64,000 nt of DNA from JABDLO01 sp041749255. Its GTDB lineage: Bacteria; Bacteroidota; Bacteroidia; Chitinophagales; Saprospiraceae. A program made the position numbers and the translations under genes. The first letter of the stretch is position 1, and each line of letters starts with the position of its first letter. A model generated the notes under the pieces. That model was not told the DNA's origin and did no database searches. It saw only the letters and a program-made list of their open reading frames with translations. The DNA lies in NCBI GenBank assembly GCA_041749255.1, contig JBGTBR010000010.1, positions 62,001 to 126,000 on the forward strand, in the 5' to 3' direction. Below, one piece after another: positions 36,103 to 44,780 of the stretch.

Positions 36103-36657
36103 TTATGAAAACATCGGAAGTCCTACAATGTACCAATCCCCTCCTCTATCGTCTTTAAAACTGTGAAGTGTTTTAAAACCCACCTTTTCATGCGCCCGAA
36201 TGGAACGGGTATTCCTTCCGGAAATTTCGGTGATGATCAGAGAAAAATTATTATGATATTCTAATTTCATGGCATTGTACAAGTTTTCAAATACGCCTTT
36301 ACCCCTGTATGCTTTGGCGACACATACCTGTCCCATAATAAACCAGGAAAAATCCGGCAAATTTTTTCCCTGATAAGAAATACCATTTAAAACACCCATC
36401 ATAGGCTCAAGGAAAGGTACTAAATGAGCTTTATCTCTAAGCAATACCAGGGCATATCCAGCCAAATCAGAACTATCGCTGGCTATTATGTGATGATGGG
36501 ATCCGCATATGGAAGCCAATGTAGGGACATCATACCGGATGGTCACAAATCCTTCTGCAGCGATTTCGCCTTCCTGCAATGCATCTTCCATATTAATGCG
36601 CTGCAGCGCAATAATGGCTTCAAGGTCTTTTTCCGATCTGTGTGGACCTACGTACAT
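36103..36657 (-). CDS. GNAT-family N-acetyltransferase
   Basis: 184 residues. The acetyl-CoA loop is GQVCVAKAYRGKGVFENLYNAM (R-G-K-G-x form), followed by IITEISGRNTRSIRAHEKVGF as motif B. The N-terminal half (LASICGSHHHIIASDSSDLAGYALVLL) has the usual strands. Substrate unknown. It lies 11 bases after folC and 35 before ubiX. Confidence 0.82.
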   Translation of the reverse strand: MYVGPHRSEKDLEAIIALQRINMEDALQEGEIAAEGFVTIRYDVPTLASICGSHHHIIASDSSDLAGYALVLLRDKAHLVPFLEPMMGVLNGISYQGKNLPDFSWFIMGQVCVAKAYRGKGVFENLYNAMKLEYHNNFSLIITEISGRNTRSIRAHEKVGFKTLHSFKDDRGGDWYIVGLPMFS

Positions 36658-36668
36658 TGAATTTTATT

Positions 36669-37943
36669 TTAGATCACTTCAGCTATTACAAATATACTGC
36701 CGCCAACGTAAACCAGATCATCCAATCCCGATATTTTTCTGGCTGCTGCCAATGCCTTCCTTACACTGCTGTATGGCTTTCCTGAAAAACCAGCTTGCTT
36801 TGCCAGTAAGTGTAATTTTGTTGCATCCATACCTCTTGGTACCCTGGCCTTTGCAAAGTAATAATTTCCGTTTACAGGTAAAAGAGGCCATATTGAAGCC
36901 AGATCCTTATCATCAGAAAAACCCAAAACGAAATGAATGTTATTATAACCCATTGACAGAATGGTATTCATTGTTTGTTCTATACCGGCAGCATTATGTG
37001 CACTGTCGCATAATACATCCGGATTTCTTGATAACCAATGCCATCGACCTAAATACATTAAGTGAGTGCTAAAATGATTAAATATAAATAGCAGTTTTGA
37101 CCACTCCATGTCAACACCTCTTTGTTTCAACAAAACCAAAGCAGCCATGGAAGTAATCAGATTTTTTTTAATAAAAGGTCCATCTATATCCATTTTCAGT
37201 GAATGCACAATGACTTCCTTTTTGTAGCTAATATTCCTTTGCTCATCGACCCGGATCATATCCTCGGCAAAGTAACATGGGCTATCCATCTCTTTTGATT
37301 TTGAGAGAAAGACCTCTTTGGTTTCTTCCTGCCTTTCTCCAATCAGTACAGGAGTTTTCGCTTTGATGATTCCCGCTTTCTCCATGGCGATTTTAGGAAG
37401 GGTATTTCCCAAAAACATTTGATGGTCGAAAGATATATTGGTAATGACCGACAATAGAGGTGCAATGATGTTGGTGCTGTCTAACCTACCACCCAAACCG
37501 GTTTCAATGACTGCAAAATCAACCTTCTCCTTTTTGAAATAATACAGAGCCATAACAAAAGTGATCTCAAAAAAGGATGGTTTTATTTCATCTATAGTCT
37601 CTTCCATCATACGGACAAAAGTGATGACCTCTTTTTTATCCATCATTTGACCATTTATTTTGATGCGCTCGCGAAAATCCCTGTAGTGAGGGGATGTATA
37701 AATCCCCACTTTGAAACCCTGTGCCATCAGACCTGCGGCTATCATATGGGTCACTGTACCCTTTCCATTTGTGCCGGCAACGTGAATGGTGGGAAAAGAC
37801 TTCTGAGGATTATTCAGTTTGTGGGCAAGTGCTATAGTATTATTCAAATCCTTTTTGTAAGCCGCTGCACCTATGCGCTGAAACATAGGTAAACGGTTAT
37901 ACAAAAAATCTAAAGTTTCTCTATAATTGCGAATCAATGACAT
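36669..37943 (-). CDS. folC: Bifunctional folylpolyglutamate/dihydrofolate synthase
   Basis: 424 residues, the normal length. The ATP P-loop is HVAGTNGKGTVTHM, followed by SPHYRDFRERIKING (substrate/omega loop), FFEITFVMALYYF, and ETGLGGRLDSTN (Mg site). The C-terminal domain has DSAHNAAGIEQT. It ligates glutamate to folates in the cytoplasm. It is first in a minus-strand operon with a GNAT, ubiX and plsC. The divergent lycopene cyclase starts 89 bases away. Confidence 0.95.
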   Translation of the reverse strand: MSLIRNYRETLDFLYNRLPMFQRIGAAAYKKDLNNTIALAHKLNNPQKSFPTIHVAGTNGKGTVTHMIAAGLMAQGFKVGIYTSPHYRDFRERIKINGQMMDKKEVITFVRMMEETIDEIKPSFFEITFVMALYYFKKEKVDFAVIETGLGGRLDSTNIIAPLLSVITNISFDHQMFLGNTLPKIAMEKAGIIKAKTPVLIGERQEETKEVFLSKSKEMDSPCYFAEDMIRVDEQRNISYKKEVIVHSLKMDIDGPFIKKNLITSMAALVLLKQRGVDMEWSKLLFIFNHFSTHLMYLGRWHWLSRNPDVLCDSAHNAAGIEQTMNTILSMGYNNIHFVLGFSDDKDLASIWPLLPVNGNYYFAKARVPRGMDATKLHLLAKQAGFSGKPYSSVRKALAAARKISGLDDLVYVGGSIFVIAEVI

Positions 37944-38032
37944 ACGGTTTCAAAAAGTATTGTAAAAAACAAAAATCGAAGCAAACAAATTTCCCAGAAA
38001 GAAGCGAAATATAATTATCTTTCTCCAAGTAT

Positions 38033-39193
38033 ATGACAGCAATCTATGACATAATTATTTGCGGAGGAGGGGCAGCAGGTCTAAACCTCACCATGGAATT
38101 GATTGATAAGGGTTTATCAGATTTACAAATTCTAATCATAGAACAGGACCACAAAAATAACAACGATCGGACATGGTGCTTTTGGGACAAGGAATCCAGA
38201 TTTTTTGATCCATTACTCACCAATACTTTTTCCACTTTTCAATTTTACAGCAAATCTTCACACCTGGATATGGACATTCATCCATACAAGTACAAAATGT
38301 TGCGTTCAGCCCCCTTTTACAAGTTCATACACAAGAAAATTGATCAGGCTCCCAATATTACCTATCTCCACGAAAGCATTAAATCCATATCCGAACAGGC
38401 TAATGAAGTGATTGTGTACACCAATATGGGTAAGTACAAAGGAAAACAGATTTTCAAAGGCTTCCTGGATAAAGGCTGGGAAAAAGAATCGCAATTACAT
38501 GTTTCCCAGCATTTTAAAGGCTGGATGATAGAATCAAAAAAACCAGTTTTCAACCCTTCTTCAGCCATTTTTATGGATTTTAGAATTCCTCAGGAAGGTG
38601 AAATACGTTTTTTTTATGTCTTGCCTGTATCAGAGTATGAAGCACTGGTTGAAATAGCCATATTCTCGAATGAAATTTTACCAAAGGATGAATACAATCA
38701 ACATATAAAGGAGTATATCAGACAGTATTTGCAGATTGAGGATTACATCATCAAAGAAGAAGAGTTTGGCATTATTCCCATGACTTCCTATCCTTTTTGG
38801 AAACACAATACGAACAGGATTTTACATATCGGTACTGCAGGAGGTGCTGTAAAGCCGTCATCCGGGTATGCCTTCAAAAGAATTGTTGAACATTCCCAGG
38901 CTATAGCAGGAGCCATAGAAAAAGGTCAGGATCTCAAAGATCTTCATTATTTTTTCAGAAGCAAGTTTTACTTTTACGACAGGACGCTGCTCGACGTTTT
39001 TCTAATTCAGCAATATTCGGGTGAAAAGATTTTCGATATACTGTTTACAAAAAATGAAGTCAATAAAATACTGGCTTTTCTGGATGGTAAAACCAGCGTC
39101 CTGGAGGAATCTCCAATTTTGACTTCTCTTCCGTTTTTACCTTTTTTTAAAGGATTTGTAAGGCAGGTATTCAGTTATTTGGGTGGAAAATAA
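38033..39193 (+). CDS. Lycopene cyclase (CrtY/CrtL type)
   Basis: 386 residues. The dinucleotide-binding CGGGAAGLNL (10-19) starts the FAD/NAD fold; DRTWCFW, the family signature after the acidic strand end (EQDHKNNNDRTWCFW), and GGAVKPSSGYAF near residue 280 are characteristic of lycopene cyclases. It would cyclise the ends of lycopene to make beta-carotene. No crtB, crtI or other carotenoid genes are within the window. It converges on the tonB gene with a 4-base gap. A general FAD oxidoreductase is a less likely alternative. Confidence 0.87.
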   Translation: MTAIYDIIICGGGAAGLNLTMELIDKGLSDLQILIIEQDHKNNNDRTWCFWDKESRFFDPLLTNTFSTFQFYSKSSHLDMDIHPYKYKMLRSAPFYKFIHKKIDQAPNITYLHESIKSISEQANEVIVYTNMGKYKGKQIFKGFLDKGWEKESQLHVSQHFKGWMIESKKPVFNPSSAIFMDFRIPQEGEIRFFYVLPVSEYEALVEIAIFSNEILPKDEYNQHIKEYIRQYLQIEDYIIKEEEFGIIPMTSYPFWKHNTNRILHIGTAGGAVKPSSGYAFKRIVEHSQAIAGAIEKGQDLKDLHYFFRSKFYFYDRTLLDVFLIQQYSGEKIFDILFTKNEVNKILAFLDGKTSVLEESPILTSLPFLPFFKGFVRQVFSYLGGK

Positions 39194-39197
39194 ATGC

Positions 39198-40061
39198 TTA
39201 TTGCACTCTGAATATAAAAGTGACGGTTCCGCATTGTTCATCGAGCGCACCCCTTTCAAACCTGTACTTACTGGCCGCATCAATGGCAATGTCAACCAGT
39301 TGCTTATCGGTAGTGGTGGAACCTCTTTGAGTAAATCTTTGAGACACAACATCTCCCCTGCTATTGACGCAGATGGACACCACCACTGTTCCTGTCTTTT
39401 GAGATCGATCTACTACTTCGGGTTCGAACAAAACTCTCCTGTCCGTCAATCCACCACCTATGTTCCCAGCTCCTTTTGTCAGGTTGTCCAGGATGGATTT
39501 ATCGGGTTCGCCGGATGGGTCTCCTCTGTCTCCGGGTTCTGTACCCGCTCTCTCTCCACCCGAGAGTATTTGACCGTATTTTCGCTTTTGCTCTTCTAGT
39601 TCTTGTTTCTTTTTTTCTTCAGCAGCTCGTTTTCTGGCTTCTTCTTCCCGCTGGAGTCTTTCTCTTTCTTCCTGCAATTCTTTTTCTGAAGGTTGAGTCG
39701 TAGTTTGCTTTTTATCTTCGACAGGAACCGGGCTTATTTTATCAGTGACTTGTCTTATTTCAGTTTCATCTATATCGGCTTTTTCGGGAGCAGCAGCGGC
39801 TGACGATTCTTCCTGAGGTTGAGAGGCTTCATCTTCTATGGTTTCAAAATCATCTCCCATCCATGATTCTTCATAAAGGTCATCACTTCCCACATCTGCC
39901 TGGCCAAAGTTGATCAATATGCCCTTCTGTCCCGGGAGAGGAACTTCATGTGTAAATAACTGCAAAAAAAAGATGAGAATAAAAAAAACATGTATGACAA
40001 GGCTGGTGATCAAACCAATCTGTTTATTTCTGTCTTCGCCTTGTAATGTAAAATTTTCCAT
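39198..40061 (-). CDS. TonB-family energy transducer
   Basis: 287 residues from the ATG at 40061. One N-terminal membrane helix (LITSLVIHVFFILIFFLQLF) is followed by a long Glu/Lys/Arg-rich helical stretch (EERERLQREEEARKRAAEEK...) and a C-terminal TonB-type domain (about 205-287) with TGTVVVSICVNSRGDVV and ASKYRFE. It spans the periplasm and passes ExbB/ExbD energy to outer-membrane receptors. The charged middle recalls TolA as much as TonB. It is the last gene in the exbB-exbD-exbD-tonB operon, 89 bases after the second exbD. Confidence 0.85.
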   Translation of the reverse strand: MENFTLQGEDRNKQIGLITSLVIHVFFILIFFLQLFTHEVPLPGQKGILINFGQADVGSDDLYEESWMGDDFETIEDEASQPQEESSAAAAPEKADIDETEIRQVTDKISPVPVEDKKQTTTQPSEKELQEERERLQREEEARKRAAEEKKKQELEEQKRKYGQILSGGERAGTEPGDRGDPSGEPDKSILDNLTKGAGNIGGGLTDRRVLFEPEVVDRSQKTGTVVVSICVNSRGDVVSQRFTQRGSTTTDKQLVDIAIDAASKYRFERGALDEQCGTVTFIFRVQ

Positions 40062-40150
40062 GCTTTTCTTATTGATCCGGGTAAACCTGAATGGTGGAAC
40101 CCGCAACATGCCAATATATCTTTATACATGCCTATAACAACAAATACCCC

Positions 40151-40546
40151 CTAATCAGTTTCATCAACTACGGCGGTTAGCTGGTATTTCCAGGCTAGAT
40201 CCATGATGGCAACTACATGATCGACGGAGGCTCTGGGAGAGGTGCGGATAATTATGGATGCATTTTTATTGGCATCTTTTAAACTTTTTAATTCTCTGGA
40301 AATGGCAGTAATGTTAATCCGGCTATCATTATAATAGTAGATACCAGCCCTGTCGATTCGAATAGTATTGGTATTTGAAGGAGCGGTCGAAGTGGCAGCC
40401 CTTTTTCCAGGTAACTGTAAATTGAGCGCGTTGGGTGAAACCAGTGATGAAGTCAGCATGAAAAATATCAATAATAAAAATATGATATCCGTCAAAGAAG
40501 ACATATTAAAAGTTGCACTGACTTTACTTCTCTTTTTTAAGCCCAT
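40151..40546 (-). CDS. ExbD/TolR family protein (second)
   Basis: 131 residues. The single N-terminal helix DIIFLLLIFFMLTSSLV carries the conserved proton-path Asp right before it (SSLTDIIF), as in ExbD/TolR. The periplasmic domain ends in AWKYQLTAVVDETD. It works in the inner-membrane motor with ExbB. It starts six bases after the first ExbD gene ends. Confidence 0.92.
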   Translation of the reverse strand: MGLKKRSKVSATFNMSSLTDIIFLLLIFFMLTSSLVSPNALNLQLPGKRAATSTAPSNTNTIRIDRAGIYYYNDSRINITAISRELKSLKDANKNASIIIRTSPRASVDHVVAIMDLAWKYQLTAVVDETD

Positions 40547-40552
40547 TTGAAA

Positions 40553-40945
40553 TTATCCTTTTGGAGGTTGAGTAGATATTATGGCTTTGACATCCAAAGA
40601 ACTGGCAATTTTCATTACAGTGAATACTTCTCTCCACTCTGTCCCGGTTTCCGGAATGATATTGATGGTTGCATTATCCTTATTTGTTTGGCGTCTTATT
40701 TCATAGGCAATTCTCTTAGAAAGATCTGCTGGTGCTGTCCTTTTGCCATTGACCGTAACCGTGCCGTCTTTCCTGATCATGACTGCAAGATCTGTTGGCG
40801 CTACTGTTTTTGAATCTGATTTGGGCAACTCCATATTGATTTGTACCAATGAAGATGTCAGCATGAAAAAGATAAGCAATAGAAAAATGATGTCCGTCAA
40901 AGAGGACATGGAAAACTCTGCACTTATCTTATTCCTGTTTTTCAT
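40553..40945 (-). CDS. ExbD/TolR family protein (first)
   Basis: 130 residues, paralogous to the next gene: SSLTDIIFLLLIFFMLTSSLV is identical in both. The Asp in LTDII is the proton-handling residue. The periplasmic part has TVTVNGKRTAPADL and ends VKAIISTQPPKG. Two ExbD genes in a row are usual in Bacteroidota TonB operons. It lies 52 bases after exbB. Confidence 0.92.
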   Translation of the reverse strand: MKNRNKISAEFSMSSLTDIIFLLLIFFMLTSSLVQINMELPKSDSKTVAPTDLAVMIRKDGTVTVNGKRTAPADLSKRIAYEIRRQTNKDNATINIIPETGTEWREVFTVMKIASSLDVKAIISTQPPKG

Positions 40946-40997
40946 GATTACAACATTATTTCAATTGCCAGAATTGTAATGGATTTATATACAAATT

Positions 40998-41675
40998 CTA
41001 TATCGAAGAAGGTTCCTGCAATAGATCCATAAATTCTACTGTCGTCCTTTCCATTTTAAATACCACTTTTTCCACATTGGCAACCAATAAATTATAACAA
41101 ATAAAGGCAATAATTCCAATAAACAATCCAAAGGCAGTCGTGATCAAGGCCTGATATATACCTCCTGCGAGTACGTCAGGCGTCACATTCTGTTCTGAGG
41201 CCATTTTGTAAAAAGCCTGAATCATTCCAGTCACAGTTCCGAAAAAACCGATCATGGGTGCGGCTCCTGCTATGGATGCCAATGTCGAAAGGTTTTTTTC
41301 CAACTTGAAAACCTCCAGATTACCTACGTTTTCTATAGATGCGTCGATGTCTCTAAGTGGTTTTCCAATTCTCATTATACCCTTCTCTACCATTCTGGCT
41401 ATGGGAGAATCAGTATTTCTGCACAAAGCTTTAGCTCCTTCAATATTGCCTGCCATGACAGATGCACGAATATTATTGATAAAATTTTCATCGATCTTGC
41501 CGGCGCGTTTTATTGTGAGCCATCTTTCTATGAAAATATACATAGCGATCACTGATAATATAAGGAGAATAGAAACGATAATGATTCCTATCGGGCCTCC
41601 TTTAGCTATCAGATCTAAGATATTTTCTCTTACGGCTTCGTCGGTTTCTACAGGGTTTTGAAATAAACTAAACAT
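40998..41675 (-). CDS. ExbB/TolQ/MotA-type proton channel subunit
   Basis: 225 residues from the ATG at 41675 (MFSLFQNPVETDEAVREN); a start at 41744 adds an unlikely lead. Helices: GGPIGIIIVSILLILSVIAMYIF near the N-terminus, then ASIAGAAPMIGFFGTVTGMI and ALITTAFGLFIGIIAFICYNLL, the conserved TM2-TM3 pair with the Thr and the GxxGTV turn. It forms the channel that powers the TonB protein. First gene of a four-gene operon. Confidence 0.92.
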   Translation of the reverse strand: MFSLFQNPVETDEAVRENILDLIAKGGPIGIIIVSILLILSVIAMYIFIERWLTIKRAGKIDENFINNIRASVMAGNIEGAKALCRNTDSPIARMVEKGIMRIGKPLRDIDASIENVGNLEVFKLEKNLSTLASIAGAAPMIGFFGTVTGMIQAFYKMASEQNVTPDVLAGGIYQALITTAFGLFIGIIAFICYNLLVANVEKVVFKMERTTVEFMDLLQEPSSI

Positions 41676-41820
41676 GGGTGTGTTGATTATTTTTGTTAAG
41701 ACTTTTGAACAAATAAAATCCAAAAACGATTGGTTTGGCTGCACAAGTATTGCACAGACAGTAAATTTAACAATTAAATGATATATTAAGAGATATTATT
41801 ATTTGTTGATAAAAAAATAG

Positions 41821-42072
41821 TTCGAAGCTCCTAGCTCATAGCTCGTAGCTCGTAGCTCGAAATTTCTTAATGCCTAAATAATGTTGACCGTTCACTCTTG
41901 TCCTTTTTCCGTTCACCGTTCACCTTCGATTTTCAGACCTTCTGACTTTTTGACCTTCTGACTTTCTGACTTTCTGACTTTCTGACCGTTTACAGTTCAC
42001 TGTTTACCGTTTACAGTTTTTTCGACCTGCCAAAGGCAAAAACCTTAACCTTAACTTGCCGAAGGCGAAAAC
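41821..42072. repeat. Intergenic island of short tandem and hairpin repeats
   Basis: The 365-base gap between exbB and the next gene is almost wholly simple repeat. 41821-41866: period-8 tagctcgt units. 41936-41986: period-8 actttctg units. 41910-41935 and 41985-42018: gttcacc/gtttacag variants. 42026-42067: two small hairpin motifs, TGCCAAAGGCA and TGCCGAAGGC, linked by aaccttaacc. The same set recurs at 57550-58360. Confidence 0.75.
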
Positions 42073-42109
42073 CTCATCCCCCTATCTTCTCTATTTTAGA
42101 AATATTGTT

Positions 42110-42652
42110 TTAGATGGGCGATACTGTAACAAAACGATTACCTTCTTCTACATAAAAAATATAAGTGCTGTTATTGCCCACTACTTTTACATCTACCGCT
42201 TTACCATCCATAAAACTGATTCTGGTAGAACTGGTAAACTCGCCCTGCTTAATTTTTTCCTTCGTAACATAACCTCCACCCAGACCAAATCCAATAAAAG
42301 CAGAAAAAATGACAATGGCTGTCATGATCATCCAGGTTCGGTTTAAAGAAAATTTTACCATAAGATCCGGGGAATTTTTCTTTTTTCGAGTCGTGATTTT
42401 TATAACAAGTTTCAAATAAAAATACATTAAAACGGGCATCAAAATGATAGCTATAGGAAACATTAAACTTTCAGTAAGATGAACTACAGGGCCGAGTAAT
42501 ACGTCCAGAATAGTGGAATAGCTAATAATGTTTATCCCTATCAATCCATAAAATATGGAGTCGCTAACAATACCCAATAACAGAAGATAAAGGTAACCTA
42601 AAGGCAGTGCATCTACTAAAGTTCTCAATGTCGATGTTTCCTGTTCGTTCAT
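42110..42652 (-). CDS. Small membrane protein of unknown function
   Basis: 180 residues. Hydrophobic helices at about 17-40 (LGYLYLLLLGIVSDSIFYGLIG), 60-80 (SLMFPIAIILMPVLMYFYL) and 110-130 (WMIMTAIVIFSAFIGFGLGGG) are followed by a C-terminal about 45-residue soluble part (SFMDGKAVDVKVVGNNSTYIF). Family not recognised. It lies 12 bases after the M49-like peptidase gene and probably shares its transcript. Confidence 0.6.
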   Translation of the reverse strand: MNEQETSTLRTLVDALPLGYLYLLLLGIVSDSIFYGLIGINIISYSTILDVLLGPVVHLTESLMFPIAIILMPVLMYFYLKLVIKITTRKKKNSPDLMVKFSLNRTWMIMTAIVIFSAFIGFGLGGGYVTKEKIKQGEFTSSTRISFMDGKAVDVKVVGNNSTYIFYVEEGNRFVTVSPI

Positions 42653-42664
42653 TCTCTATCACAT

Positions 42665-44350
42665 TTATAATCCCAATACTTCCCCACCCTGTTTGAAGAC
42701 AATATCGACAGGAATACCCAGGGCTGATAATCTATCCAGATCCTCTTGAAGTTGCTCGCCTATAACACCTTTTTCTTTCACCAACTCATCAACTCCATCA
42801 TAATTTCCGTCCCCTTGCAGACGCAAAATCAATTCAGAGAGCGAATTCATAGCCAAATCAAATCGCTCAAAATCAACAGTGTAAAACCCTTCTTCGTCAC
42901 GGGAGAATGCTCCAAATTCGTCGAAATAATTAAAGCGAATCATATTGGCCTTGCCATGTGCAGAGGAAGCTCCAAAACGAACGCTTCTGAAAATTCCTGC
43001 CATAAACGTCACGATATAGGAATTTAGGTCACCTTCCAGTTCCCCTCTATCATGCAATTGTTTGATCATATACAGACCCAGCATATCGGCCTTACCTTCT
43101 TCCAAAGCTGAGGCGTGTTCCTGCAAAGCCAATCTCACCATACCTTTTCCATTAATGGTATTTTTGATCCCCAGCCCATGAGCCACTTCATGAAACATCG
43201 TATTAGAAAAAAAGGCATCAAAATGTATCAAGTCTCTTTGATCGGGATGTATAAGGACTTCAGAAATAGGCAATAATATTTTTTCAAATTTGGCCTGCAT
43301 CGAATTCTTGAGTTGTAATCTCCGGGTGCCTTTCTGCAATTGTACTTCTTCGTCATTAGGCAGATTGATGGCAATGGTTTTACTACCTGCATTACAATCT
43401 CCTGAATACCAGATCACATCATAGGCATTGAGTTCCGTATCACTTCCGGGTTCTTCCTGCTTATAAGCTTCCGGCACTGGCAGACCCTTCTGTAAATCAG
43501 GGAGAAAATCGGCATACCGGGACAACCTATCACTCCACTCCATATCTTTTATCAATATAAAACATTCAAAAGCAGCCTTATAACCAAATAGCTGATCTTC
43601 ATAATTTTCAATTGGGCCGATAATTACATCTAAACGATTATCCTTCATGTCAAGCCATGCCATGTCACTTTCCTGATAGTCGTCAGTCAGTAAGGCTTCT
43701 GCTCTGAGCTTTAAATATTTCGTGAGAGCCTCATTCTCTGAATATTCAGCGGCCTCCTTCAGTAAAGCAGCGACCATTTCTAACTCCTCTTTCCATTTAA
43801 CACTGTAGGGTATATTTACTAAATCACCATCAGAATTCCTTTCTATAAAAGAGTATAAATCCGCTTTCCCCGGAATATCAGCTGCATCAAATTCTTCCTT
43901 TGTCATATCAGTAGGATAGAAATTGGCACCGGCTGGTTTATTGCCTACTCCGGATATAAATGGTTGATTACCTCCCAGTCGATCCCACGGGCCATAGTTG
44001 ATAACGGCATACGCTTTCAATCTTGGATCGGAAATATCATTTAATAATGTCTCTTTGTCGCCATAGGCCTGATACCAAAACAATCGATCCATGATCACAC
44101 CGGCTTTCATTATACTGGTGATCAATTTCTTTTCATTTTCCGATAATTGATCTACATCAGTAGTTAAAGTAAAAGGAGTATATTTTGAAATCAAAGAATC
44201 GATGGCATCCTGGGGTGTTTTTTCAAAATCTGCCAACTCGAAAATGATATTGGAGGGACTATTGGGCTCTAAATCTGCGATATCTTTGCCTTTTTCCACA
44301 TTACAAGCAACTAAAACCAGTAGTATAACTGTTAATTTGATAGATTTCAT
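42665..44350 (-). CDS. M49-like (dipeptidyl peptidase III-type) lipoprotein metallopeptidase
   Basis: 561 residues with a lipoprotein signal (KLTVILLVLVAC). The zinc site is HEVAHGLG (HExxH form) with EEGKADMLG downstream carrying the third ligand Glu; M49 proteins usually have HExxxH, so this is a divergent branch that keeps the ALEEGKAD motif. It would be a lipid-anchored peptidase at the cell envelope. The next gene down is a small membrane protein. Confidence 0.8.
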   Translation of the reverse strand: MKSIKLTVILLVLVACNVEKGKDIADLEPNSPSNIIFELADFEKTPQDAIDSLISKYTPFTLTTDVDQLSENEKKLITSIMKAGVIMDRLFWYQAYGDKETLLNDISDPRLKAYAVINYGPWDRLGGNQPFISGVGNKPAGANFYPTDMTKEEFDAADIPGKADLYSFIERNSDGDLVNIPYSVKWKEELEMVAALLKEAAEYSENEALTKYLKLRAEALLTDDYQESDMAWLDMKDNRLDVIIGPIENYEDQLFGYKAAFECFILIKDMEWSDRLSRYADFLPDLQKGLPVPEAYKQEEPGSDTELNAYDVIWYSGDCNAGSKTIAINLPNDEEVQLQKGTRRLQLKNSMQAKFEKILLPISEVLIHPDQRDLIHFDAFFSNTMFHEVAHGLGIKNTINGKGMVRLALQEHASALEEGKADMLGLYMIKQLHDRGELEGDLNSYIVTFMAGIFRSVRFGASSAHGKANMIRFNYFDEFGAFSRDEEGFYTVDFERFDLAMNSLSELILRLQGDGNYDGVDELVKEKGVIGEQLQEDLDRLSALGIPVDIVFKQGGEVLGL

Positions 44351-44380
44351 AAGAATGATGTAAGAATTTGCAAACTATAA

Positions 44381-44755
44381 ATGAATCATAAAAATAATAA
44401 AAAAACATTGGTATTTGGAGCTTCATTAAATAAGTTTAGATCTTCATATCAGGCATTGATTAAATTGATACAAATGCAATACAATGTCGTGGCCATAGGT
44501 GGCAGGGAAGGTCAAATTTTAGGTGTTCCCATTGTAAAAGGGCATCCTGAGTTAAAGGACATTCATACCATTACCATCTACATGGGTGAAAAAATGCAGG
44601 AGGAACATGAAGATTACCTTCTGAGCATACATCCTAAAAGGATTATATTCAACCCCGGAGCCGAGAATCGCAGGTTAGCAGAAAAAGCGAGAGAAAAGGA
44701 TATCATTACAGAAAACGCATGCACCTCTGTGCTTTTATCTATTGGCGAGTTTTAA
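44381..44755 (+). CDS. CoA-binding domain protein (YccU-like)
   Basis: 124 residues forming one Rossmann-like domain: KKTLVFGASLNKFRSSYQAL (nucleotide-binding turn) and IIFNPGAENRRLAEKA (the PGAEN block of CoA_binding_2 proteins). Such proteins bind CoA in the cytoplasm; role unknown. It lies 30 bases from the divergent M49-like gene and 25 from the convergent proline dehydrogenase. Confidence 0.82.
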   Translation: MNHKNNKKTLVFGASLNKFRSSYQALIKLIQMQYNVVAIGGREGQILGVPIVKGHPELKDIHTITIYMGEKMQEEHEDYLLSIHPKRIIFNPGAENRRLAEKAREKDIITENACTSVLLSIGEF

Positions 44756-44780
44756 TGCCATCCATATCATTTTACACCAC

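Noticed and set aside
36509..37072. 187-residue open frame on the plus strand across folC and the GNAT
   Set aside because: Opposite two clear genes; translation has no family features.
39183..39599. Open frame antisense to the tonB gene
   Set aside because: Cys- and Ser-rich translation without a domain, opposite a clear TonB-family gene.
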